From Casimicrobiaceae bacterium (GTDB lineage Bacteria; Pseudomonadota; Gammaproteobacteria; Burkholderiales; Casimicrobiaceae), in assembly GCA_026646885.1 (NCBI GenBank), contig JAPKHK010000001.1:714723-778722 (forward strand): 64,000 nt of DNA. The letters are read 5' to 3'. Under the pieces are notes generated by a model. It was not told where the DNA came from. It was given only the letters and a program-made list of their open reading frames with translations, and did not search any database. Both the position numbers and the translations under genes were made by a program. This document shows positions 57,013-64,000 of this stretch, piece after piece. Position 1 is the first letter of the stretch. The number at the start of each line of letters is the position of its first letter.

Positions 57013-58698
57013 ATGCCCGCCATTCAATTCGACCGCTTTTACCGCCACGAAGAACTCAGCGCGCTTTTGCATGCCTTCGTGGCCGAATTTCCAGCACTCG
57101 CAAGTATCGAGTCGATCGGCAAAAGCCACGAAGGGCGAGACGTTTGGGTGCTCACCTTGACCCACCGCGACAGCGGCGCAGCGGCCGACAAACCCGCCTA
57201 TTGGGTGGACGGCAACATTCACGCCACCGAAGTCACCGCATCGGTGGCCAACGTCTATCTCATCAAGACCCTGCTCGAAGGCTACGGACAAGACGCCGAC
57301 ATCACCCGTTGTCTCGACACCCGCGCCCTCTACATTTGCCCCCGTATCAACCCCGACGGGGCCGAAGCGGCGCTGGCCGACACGCCCAAATACGTGCGCT
57401 CCAGCATGCGGCCCTATCCTTTCGATGAAGAACCGATCGAAGGCCTCACGCCGGAAGACATCGACGGCGACGGTCGCATCGTGTCGATGCGTTTTCGCGA
57501 CGACAACGGCCCCTGGAAAAAATGCGCCCAAGACCCGCGCCTCATGGTGCGCCGCGACCCCACGGAAGTGGGCGGCGAATACTATCGCGTGGTGCCCGAA
57601 GGCCGGGTGAAGGACTATGACGGACTCACCCTCACCCTGGCCAAACCTAAAGAGGGTCTCGACCTCAACCGCAACTTCCCCGCCGCCTGGCGCCAGGAAT
57701 ACGAGCAGTTGGGCGCTGGGGACTTTCCCGGTTCGGAGCCGGAAGTGCTGGCCCTCCTGCGTTTCTTCAGCAAGCACAACAACATCGTCGGCGGCGTGAC
57801 CTTCCACTCCTGGAGCGGCGTGCTGCTGCGCCCCTTCGACCACTCGCCCGATACCGACATGCACGCCGAAGACTTGTGGGTGTACCAGGCCATGGGCAAA
57901 AAAGGCACGGAGCTCACCGGCTATCCGGCGATCAGCACCTATCACGATTTTCGCTACCACCCCAAACAAGTGATCACCGGCGGCTTCGATTGGATTTACG
58001 AACACCTCGGGATGTACTGCTGGGTGGTGGAGATCTGGAGCCCGCAGCGCGAAGCCGGCATCGAAAAATACAGTTATATCGACTGGTTCCGCGATCATCC
58101 GGTGGAAGACGACTTGAAGCTCATCCGCTGGAGCGACGAGAAACTCGGCGGCCTGGGCTTCATCGATTGGAAACCTTTCGATCACCCGGACCTCGGCAAA
58201 GTAGAAATCGGTGGCTGGAACAAATTTCAGGCCTTCGGCAATCCACCGCCGGCCTTCATCGAAAAAGAAGTGGCGCGCTTTCCCAAGTGGGTGTTGTGGC
58301 AGGCGTTGCTCACCCCGAAGCTCGAATTACATTCCGCCGAAGCCAAACCTCTGGGCAACGACACCTGGCGCGTGCGCCTGGTGGTGCAAAACACCGGCTG
58401 GCTGCCGAGCTACGGCTCCAAGCGCGCGCTGGAGCGCAAAATGGTGCGCGGCCTGATCGGCGAAATCGAATTGCCTCCCGGGGCGGAACTCCTCTCCGGC
58501 AAAGCGCGTGAAGAATTCGGCCAACTCGAAGGGCGTTGCAATCTGCACACCAGCATTTCTTTCTGGCCCGATTACAGCCCCACCAGTGATCGCCTGAAGA
58601 TTGAGTGGGTGGTGCGCGCGCCGCAAGGCAGTGCGGTAAAACTCGTCGCGCGGCACGATCGGGCGGGTAAGGTGACCACTGAATTGGCGCTGCGCTGA
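57013..58698 (+). CDS. M14-family zinc carboxypeptidase
   Basis: The 561 residues contain an M14 catalytic domain. Zinc ligands are His70 and Glu73 in GNIHATEV, and a third His in VTFHSWSG (about 260). The catalytic Glu is in YCWVVEIWSPQ (about 340). LDLNRNFPAAW with the substrate-binding Asn-Arg is present. Insertions around residues 130-200 and a C-terminal beta domain (about 430-560) extend it beyond the minimal fold. No signal peptide is evident, so it may act in the cytoplasm, unusual for the family though known for some bacterial members. It is divergent from dnaE2 across 194 bases and probably monocistronic. Confidence 0.88.
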   Translation: MPAIQFDRFYRHEELSALLHAFVAEFPALASIESIGKSHEGRDVWVLTLTHRDSGAAADKPAYWVDGNIHATEVTASVANVYLIKTLLEGYGQDADITRCLDTRALYICPRINPDGAEAALADTPKYVRSSMRPYPFDEEPIEGLTPEDIDGDGRIVSMRFRDDNGPWKKCAQDPRLMVRRDPTEVGGEYYRVVPEGRVKDYDGLTLTLAKPKEGLDLNRNFPAAWRQEYEQLGAGDFPGSEPEVLALLRFFSKHNNIVGGVTFHSWSGVLLRPFDHSPDTDMHAEDLWVYQAMGKKGTELTGYPAISTYHDFRYHPKQVITGGFDWIYEHLGMYCWVVEIWSPQREAGIEKYSYIDWFRDHPVEDDLKLIRWSDEKLGGLGFIDWKPFDHPDLGKVEIGGWNKFQAFGNPPPAFIEKEVARFPKWVLWQALLTPKLELHSAEAKPLGNDTWRVRLVVQNTGWLPSYGSKRALERKMVRGLIGEIELPPGAELLSGKAREEFGQLEGRCNLHTSISFWPDYSPTSDRLKIEWVVRAPQGSAVKLVARHDRAGKVTTELALR

Positions 58699-58798
58699 AA
58701 GACACGAGCAGTGTCGCTTAACCGTGGCGGCGCGAGCCGTGCCGGGCTCGCCCCGCTGATCGACCGCCACCAATCGAATATCACGGACACGGCAAACG

Positions 58799-59314
58799 AT
58801 GAATAAGCGCACGATCGATTCTTTGGGCGGTATGCTCTCCGGCTTAGTGGTTTGGGCTGGCAGTCTCATGCTACCGGAGTGGCGTTGGCTGCAAGACCTC
58901 TACCCCGGGGCGGCATTCGGCGTGTTTTTGTTCGCGCTCCACGGCCGCGAAGTCAGTGCACCCGCTAGGCGCCAGGCGCTAAACTTCGCGCTCTGCCTCA
59001 TCGCCAGCGTGGCGAGCTGGCGATGCGCGGTGCTGGTCTACCCTTATCAGGTGCCGCTGGCCTTCGTGGTTTCCGGCGCTGTCGGGGGGCTACTGGTCGG
59101 CTTGGGCTGTCTTGCAGTCTGGCGCTCCAAGTCGCTTGCCGCGCTGAGTTTCATCACTCTGGCCGGACTTGTCAGCGGATTGATATTTCAGCTCATCGAC
59201 CGTAGTCTCTATAGCGCGGGCGAGGACATCTGGGTGCTGGTGCTGGTTCTGGAGTGGCAGACCTTGGTGCTGGTCACGATCGGCTTGGCGCGCGAGCGCT
59301 ACGGTTCCCGCTGA
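58799..59314 (+). CDS. Hypothetical membrane protein (171 aa)
   Basis: This is a polytopic protein with about five hydrophobic segments (13-30, 37-50, 64-80, 88-108, 115-135, and a last one at 145-160). A charged loop carries HGREVSAPARRQ, and the C-terminus ends LARERYGSR. I do not recognise the family. It starts 100 bases after the carboxypeptidase and ends one base before the convergent imuB stop, so it sits inside the split imuB/dnaE2 pair. Confidence 0.65.
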   Translation: MNKRTIDSLGGMLSGLVVWAGSLMLPEWRWLQDLYPGAAFGVFLFALHGREVSAPARRQALNFALCLIASVASWRCAVLVYPYQVPLAFVVSGAVGGLLVGLGCLAVWRSKSLAALSFITLAGLVSGLIFQLIDRSLYSAGEDIWVLVLVLEWQTLVLVTIGLARERYGSR

Positions 59315-59315
59315 A

Positions 59316-60734
59316 TCAGCCAAAGATTCCGTGGCGAAACCAAGCCCCGCCCCGACCTAAGTCGCGATACACCCACCAAGTTTCCCCGCGCGCGGTGCGC
59401 ACCACGTAATAGTCGCGCCGCGTGTCTTGCCCATCCCACCAGCCCGACTCCAGGCGCTCGGGCCCGTCGAGCACTTCCCAAGCGCCTTCACGCAGGGCTT
59501 GCGGTTCGGCATCGAGCCACAAGGGGCGCGGCGCTTCGAGCAGCGCCGACGCGGCAATGGACGGGCCGGTGGTAGCGGCGCGCTCCGGCCGGAAATCCGC
59601 TACGGTCGCCAGCATGCGCACCGCCTCCTCGCCCAAGCGCGCGCGCAGCCGATCGACCAGGGTCATGGCCTCCTCGCCCGGCGGTGCTTCGCCCGATAGC
59701 AGCGAGGCAGGGCGCGGCCGGTAATCCGCCGTCTCGATGCTGTGCAAGGACAGCCATTCCACCCGATCGGCGAGGGGCTGGCGCACCAGACGTTCGCGCA
59801 CCACGCTGAGCAAAGTTTCCGCCGCCCGAGTAGGCGCCGATAGTCGAAAGGCGCAGGGAGTAGCGGCACCGCGGTGATGCCCCAGCCGCAGTTCGAAACG
59901 CAACACGCCCTGTCCCCGGCCCGCTAGCCAACCCTGCAGCTCACCCAACAGCCGCCGGGTGGCAAACAGTAGCGCCTCGGCTTCCGCCACCGGGCTCGGC
60001 AGCTCCAAGCACCCGGCAAACTGCGCCGGCGGTGAAAACAGTGCCAACACTTCCGGCCGGCGCCCCAGGGCACGATCGATGTCGTCGAGCAACGCCTGGC
60101 CGAATCGTCGCGCCAGCCCGTCGCGCGGAAGTTCAAGGCAATCGCCGAAGGTTTCGATGCCAGCATCAGCCAAGGACTCGCGCGCCCTAGGGGCAAGCGC
60201 CAAAAACGCGGTGGGCACGGCGGCCAAGCGGCGCGGCAAGGCAGCCAAGGAATTTTCGAACACCGGCATACCCGCGCGCACCAGCAACTCCGCCGCCCGC
60301 GCCGTGGGCGCAATCGCACTCGCGGCACTGAAGCCAAGCACATCGAGCTCGGCGTCCACCCGTGCCACAAGCCGCGACAAGCCGCCAAAGAGCCGCGCGC
60401 AGCCACCGATTTCCAGCGCCAAACCATCGGGAGGCAAGAGCGCCACCGTCGGCGTAAATTGCATCGCCCAGGCGCCCAGCTGCGCCAAAGCGGCAGCTTC
60501 GGCAGACAAAACCCGCGGCTTGGCGAGGAGCGAGGGCAGCAGCGCCTGCGCTGCCGCCAAGGTCATGCCCTCGGCAACCCCAGCTACCCGCGCCGTGGCG
60601 CTCGCCGCCACGACGCGTGGCCGCGTGCCGCCGCTCGACACCACCAGAGCCCCCACCGCCGATCCGCGCGTGTGCACTTCGAGCGCAAGGGCGGGAAAAT
60701 GAAGGACGATCCAGAGAGTCTCGGTAGTTGGCAT
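59316..60734 (-). CDS. imuB: ImuB, inactive Y-family polymerase-like mutasome hub
   Basis: The 472 residues match ImuB: LWIVLHFPALALEVH at the start (the usual catalytic Asp-x-Asp of DinB is absent), a fingers/thumb-like region with GMPVFENSLAALPRRLAAVPTAFLAL, and a C-terminal ImuB domain containing APRPLWLDAEPQALR, RLESGWWDG and RRDYYVVRTARGETWWVYRDL. ImuB has no polymerase activity and links the clamp, ImuA and DnaE2. The ATG at 60734 fits the family N-terminus. No imuA precedes it; the 417 bases upstream hold no convincing gene. A clamp-binding pentapeptide was not identified with confidence. Confidence 0.9.
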   Translation of the reverse strand: MPTTETLWIVLHFPALALEVHTRGSAVGALVVSSGGTRPRVVAASATARVAGVAEGMTLAAAQALLPSLLAKPRVLSAEAAALAQLGAWAMQFTPTVALLPPDGLALEIGGCARLFGGLSRLVARVDAELDVLGFSAASAIAPTARAAELLVRAGMPVFENSLAALPRRLAAVPTAFLALAPRARESLADAGIETFGDCLELPRDGLARRFGQALLDDIDRALGRRPEVLALFSPPAQFAGCLELPSPVAEAEALLFATRRLLGELQGWLAGRGQGVLRFELRLGHHRGAATPCAFRLSAPTRAAETLLSVVRERLVRQPLADRVEWLSLHSIETADYRPRPASLLSGEAPPGEEAMTLVDRLRARLGEEAVRMLATVADFRPERAATTGPSIAASALLEAPRPLWLDAEPQALREGAWEVLDGPERLESGWWDGQDTRRDYYVVRTARGETWWVYRDLGRGGAWFRHGIFG

Positions 60735-61151
60735 GGACTTTGCGTTCCAGGAGAAATCCGCCGCGGGCGTGCGGCGCACCGGCAAGCCGCATTGTCGCGC
60801 TAGAAGTCACTCTTGCGTAAGCATAGCAAAACGACGTGCGAATCCCTTCTGGCCTGGTACTTCGCATTTCTGCAACTTTGAGTGATCTGCGTCGATCGCT
60901 TGCACCGCGGCCCACGCAAGTCGATTCGGCTCGACGCTATTGCCTCATCATGCGGGCAAGAGAATGCCGGTGCGTTGCATTCACTTGGCCGGTTGTCTTT
61001 GATCAGTTCCCGCGGATACGTTTCGCAGCGCCCAACGCGAGTGGTTCGCCTGTTTGGCATCCAGGAGACGCGCCACGTGCGTTTGAGACCCAGCAACGCG
61101 ATGGCTTGGAGCCGACGGCGCGCTCCCCGCTTGAGGTGAAGTGCCCATGCA
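60735..61151. other. Intergenic region with no supported gene
   Basis: These 417 bases lie between imuB and the phospholipase-C-like gene. Open frames on both strands are short and have compositions unlike the neighbours, and none has a ribosome site or a recognisable domain. An SOS-type CTGT-N8-ACAG box was not found ahead of imuB. It may contain the imuB promoter, perhaps near the AT-richer TTGCTATGCTTACGC stretch (minus strand, around 60812-60835). Confidence 0.5.
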
Positions 61152-63680
61152 TCAACGATATTCTTGGCACTGAAAGTGCTGCGAAGGCTCGCAAGTGAGC
61201 AGCTTGATCGGACTGGCATACCGAAACACCGGGATAGGCCGCTCGGCATTCATCTCGAGCGTCATCGTGCTCCAGCCCCAGGAGACCACATCCTGAATCG
61301 ACGCAACGGGAATACCGCGGAACTTTTCCGTCCAGACATCGATCTGCTCTGTGGCCACCCCATCCACCGCACTTTGCACGCGATGCGGTTGCATGATGAC
61401 GGCGGTTTCGCTGGAGTGCCCGTACGAATGGGGCGGATAATGGTGCTGGTAGACATTCACCGAGATCATGGCATCGACTGGATACAGTCCGGCAACGCGC
61501 ACAATCCGGCCGGGAAACGCCTGCTCAAGCCGCTGCGGGGTTGGCTCGGAAGGTCGACCCAAGGAAACAACGATGCCGTAGACCTGCCAGTCCATGGGAA
61601 ATCTCGGCACGATGTACAGGTCCTCGAACGAGCTTGATCCGGTAACGGGCATATCGTCCAAGGTGCTTGTGCAGGTCTGGTCGGCGGGCAATTCTGGATC
61701 GCAATCCGCACTGTCGACGAGCTGGACGTATGTGGGCTCCGAGATGTCCTGGGTCGTGACCACGACGGCGTCCTCTTCGGCACCCAGGCGCCCGCGATAC
61801 ACCACCTGAAGCAGTACGTCCCACGCATTGATCGGAATCTCATTCTCGGAGAAACGAAAAACCAGCCTGGCGCCGCGCGGGTCTCCTTCCGTCTCGAAGG
61901 GCACCTTCGTCACTTCGACTCCGGCCTCGTTGGTCGCGAACTCCGAAACCACCGTTTCCTCGACTTTTGATCGGCAAGTCTCCCACTGCTGCAAGTCGGT
62001 GAGCTCGCCGGTCAAATCGCTTTTATAGCAAAGGTTGCGATGAAATTTCACCACCGCGACCAGCTTGCCATCGCTCATGTCCTGATCGATGAGGGCACCA
62101 TTGGCCAGTTCTTGTGGCGGCGTAGTGTTCTTGAGCATGAGGCGTAAGGCGTTGAACCCTTTCTTCCCATTCTCGACATCGATCGGAAAATGCGGCCCTT
62201 TCGGGCCAAACAGGCTGTGATCGACGATTGCGTAAGCGTTGAGATCGGTAACCGCAATTTCCATCGTGCCGCGAAAGAAGTAGTCGATTGCGCCGGCGGT
62301 GTAGGCCACCGCTCGGGGAATCAAGAGTTTGGCGTGTTCATCGAAAACCTTACGGTCCATGGAATAGAGCCAGCTCGTCGCCGAAGTGCCGATTTCCGAG
62401 CCCAGGGAAGAGCTCAGCGCGTCGTAGAAGAGCCCACGCCGCGCCATGTGAATGTAGTCACTGCTTCCGCGGTAAGTATCCGAGACCTTGCCGTGGAGGT
62501 ATTCGCGCTGCTCTCCGGCGCTCGTGGTATCGAGGGCGATCGTATAATTGTCCGGATCGCGCGAGGGCCAGGGGTATTTGTTGTTCCAAATGCCCGCCGC
62601 GGGCGTCAAAAAACCGCGATTGCTGTATTCGGCCAACCCTCTGCCGGTATAGATCGATGACCCGGTACTCGTGCTCCAGAAGTCGCTCAGGCGTTGGAAG
62701 TGAGGGACGGGGTAGCCCTCATAATCGAGCAGTGGCAGATTATTTGCCCGAAAAATCGTCTCGCCGTCGATGGTCAAGTCGGCCTTCAGTTCACTGAACC
62801 CAATCGCTCGGCGATTGATGTAGGCCTCATAGAGCCCTTGTTCCTTGGAGGCATGGATTTCGTTGCGGGTATGCTGCGGCTGCGCCATGTCTTGCAGGGT
62901 GTGAACGACGCTGCCTAGGGCGAAGAAGGTCGTGGCCCAGTAGGCTTTGCGCTCGATTTCGCGCACCTCCGGGCCGTTATTCGCAATGGGCACCATCGTT
63001 CCCGATTCGAGCCTCGTGAGTGTCAATGCCCGCCACATCGCTTCGCGGGCGTCGAGCACGGTGAAGTGGTTGCGTCGGGCCGCGTCGGGTCGATAGCTGT
63101 TCGGCCAAATCGGTGAACCCACGGAGCCCAAGGCCCATTGGGGCGCATTGGCCATGAGGTCATCGCCACACAGCTTGCCACCCAGACCATTGAATGGCGC
63201 GTTGTTCAGCGGATCGAAGAAGTGATTGCAGACCCGGTCGAAGTTTCCGTACGGATCGTCGAAGGGTGGCGGCTGGACGTCGCGAAAGTAGCCCAGATAG
63301 GCCGTCGCCTTGCTGATGTCATCTTCCCGTACCGCACCGCGCATCAGCCAACCGGGAGGAATGACCCTAAGAAGTTCTTCGGAAATCTCACCTTCGGGAC
63401 CCCATCCAACGGGGAACTTGTGTTGATCCCAATCGTAGCGAGCAGCAGCGCGAACATAGGTCCGGCCGTCCTGGGCATTGTCGTAGAACGCAAGGCCAAG
63501 GTTGGTGTAGGAGCCCTCCGGTAATGCGAGAGATCCGCGTTTCGCATGGTTCTGATTGAGCTGCGACTTAAGATACCCCTCATAGGAAAGGCGAGCATGC
63601 GTCGCGAGTTCATACCCTTGTGCCGAAGAAACAGAAACGATCAAAGCGATGCCAACTGCTAGACTCCAGAGCGCTTTCAT
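61152..63680 (-). CDS. Exported protein with zinc-dependent phospholipase C/S1-P1-like domain (842 aa)
   Basis: There is a signal peptide (SLAVGIALIVSVSSAQG) then an N-terminal domain (about 22-450) with the metal-ligand pattern of the PLC/P1 nuclease fold: His28 (ATHARLS), Asp119 or 120 (GAVREDD), His153 (NHFFDP), His260-x3-Asp264-x5-His270 (VVHTLQDMAQPQH) and His276-x3-Glu280. The spacing His-Asp-His of 4 and 6 equals that of B. cereus PLC (118/122/128). A later segment (HAKLLIPRAVAYTAGAIDYFFRG) is the usual final helix pair. The remaining 390 residues form an unknown, beta-rich C-terminal region. The gene overlaps the preceding gene by 4 bases (ATGA). Confidence 0.75.
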   Translation of the reverse strand: MKALWSLAVGIALIVSVSSAQGYELATHARLSYEGYLKSQLNQNHAKRGSLALPEGSYTNLGLAFYDNAQDGRTYVRAAARYDWDQHKFPVGWGPEGEISEELLRVIPPGWLMRGAVREDDISKATAYLGYFRDVQPPPFDDPYGNFDRVCNHFFDPLNNAPFNGLGGKLCGDDLMANAPQWALGSVGSPIWPNSYRPDAARRNHFTVLDAREAMWRALTLTRLESGTMVPIANNGPEVREIERKAYWATTFFALGSVVHTLQDMAQPQHTRNEIHASKEQGLYEAYINRRAIGFSELKADLTIDGETIFRANNLPLLDYEGYPVPHFQRLSDFWSTSTGSSIYTGRGLAEYSNRGFLTPAAGIWNNKYPWPSRDPDNYTIALDTTSAGEQREYLHGKVSDTYRGSSDYIHMARRGLFYDALSSSLGSEIGTSATSWLYSMDRKVFDEHAKLLIPRAVAYTAGAIDYFFRGTMEIAVTDLNAYAIVDHSLFGPKGPHFPIDVENGKKGFNALRLMLKNTTPPQELANGALIDQDMSDGKLVAVVKFHRNLCYKSDLTGELTDLQQWETCRSKVEETVVSEFATNEAGVEVTKVPFETEGDPRGARLVFRFSENEIPINAWDVLLQVVYRGRLGAEEDAVVVTTQDISEPTYVQLVDSADCDPELPADQTCTSTLDDMPVTGSSSFEDLYIVPRFPMDWQVYGIVVSLGRPSEPTPQRLEQAFPGRIVRVAGLYPVDAMISVNVYQHHYPPHSYGHSSETAVIMQPHRVQSAVDGVATEQIDVWTEKFRGIPVASIQDVVSWGWSTMTLEMNAERPIPVFRYASPIKLLTCEPSQHFQCQEYR

Positions 63681-64000
63681 TTCGCTTTCCTCTCCTCTTC
63701 TCGTTCCCTGCGACTGATGCTTGCCGCCATGTCTTCCCCAAAGCGCAGCTCATTGGCGCGATGTCTTCGGTTCGCTGCCATGGACTTCTCGATCTTCGTC
63801 TTGGCGATCATCGTGGCTTCCGCAGCGATCGCGTCGTAAAGGGGAATGCGTATCGATTTGTAGCTGTCTCCGCCCCCGCAGTCTCCATCCTCAAAGTACC
63901 GCGCCAGAGCACGCAGCCTCTCTTCCGCAGACCGATTCTCGGGCCAAAGCCAGCTACGCTCATCGGTGTTGTAGATCGGGTCGGCCGCCTGGTAATAGCC
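63677..64000 (-). CDS. Unknown protein (C-terminal 107 residues only)
   Basis: The reading frame enters from the right edge and ends in a TGA that overlaps the ATG of the phospholipase-like gene, so the two are translationally coupled. The visible part contains WLWPENRSAEERLRALARYF, then a CGGG segment, and ends in a long, highly charged helix rich in Arg and Glu (SRREREEERKAK). No domain is recognised. The start and most of the protein lie outside the window. Confidence 0.7.
   Translation of the reverse strand, partial: GYYQAADPIYNTDERSWLWPENRSAEERLRALARYFEDGDCGGGDSYKSIRIPLYDAIAAEATMIAKTKIEKSMAANRRHRANELRFGEDMAASISRREREEERKAK

Noticed and set aside
60800..61249. Open frames on both strands between imuB and the phospholipase-like gene
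   Set aside because: They overlap each other and the end of the downstream gene, have odd composition and no ribosome sites. An integron attC or repeat origin was considered, but the core sites are not convincing.

Overview
This is a GC-rich window from a bacterial chromosome, most likely a betaproteobacterium (Rhodocyclales, Nitrosomonadales or Burkholderiales type). That placement is an inference from the smc-zipA-ligA gene order, a short type I QueF, the tRNA-Leu(CAG)-rnr pair, an ImuB/DnaE2 pair and an ExeA-like ATPase inside a polysaccharide locus. No rRNA, insertion sequence, phage gene or CRISPR array was seen. Coding density is high, with many 1-4 base stop/start overlaps. Genes are cut at both ends: a VanZ-like protein on the left and the C-terminus of an unknown protein on the right.

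Region 1 (about 0.4-28.2 kb) is a Wzx/Wzy-type exopolysaccharide locus. It holds the initiating polyprenyl-phosphate sugar transferase, a methyltransferase, GT4, GT2 and GT26 glycosyltransferases, a secreted GH16 glycanase, a NodB-type deacetylase, a FemAB/GNAT-like transferase, UDP-xylose synthase and an ExeA-like ATPase with a SPOR tail. A carbamoyltransferase/SxtJ/DUF5989 module follows, then an OmpA-family lipoprotein and an asparagine-synthase-like enzyme. A second operon, behind a long structured leader, encodes the export machinery: Wza-like lipoprotein, Wzz/GumC-like protein, a BY-kinase-like ATPase lacking the Walker A lysine, a Wzy-like polymerase/ligase and a Wzx flippase. A minus-strand GT4 and a SGNH hydrolase complete the set. 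galU supplies UDP-glucose, and UXS would use UDP-glucuronate; no ugd gene is present here.

Region 2 (28.2-46.5 kb) is mainly housekeeping: ligA, zipA and smc on the minus strand, divergent queF, metC facing a GntR/FCD regulator across a palindromic operator, a complete dppABCDF-type peptide importer, a decayed GGDEF/hemerythrin pseudogene, tRNA-Leu(CAG) and rnr.

Region 3 (46.5-53.7 kb) has an unusual outer-membrane protein (barrel, OmpA domain, four tandem Ig-like repeats) with an exported partner, an arsRM pair, a reduced iscR-iscA unit next to cysE, and a small lipoprotein.

Region 4 (53.7-64 kb) carries dnaE2 (imuC) and imuB, separated by two opposite-strand genes (an M14 carboxypeptidase and a membrane protein). 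No imuA is present. The window ends with an exported 842-residue protein that has the metal-ligand pattern of zinc-dependent phospholipase C, plus the end of an upstream gene in the same operon.
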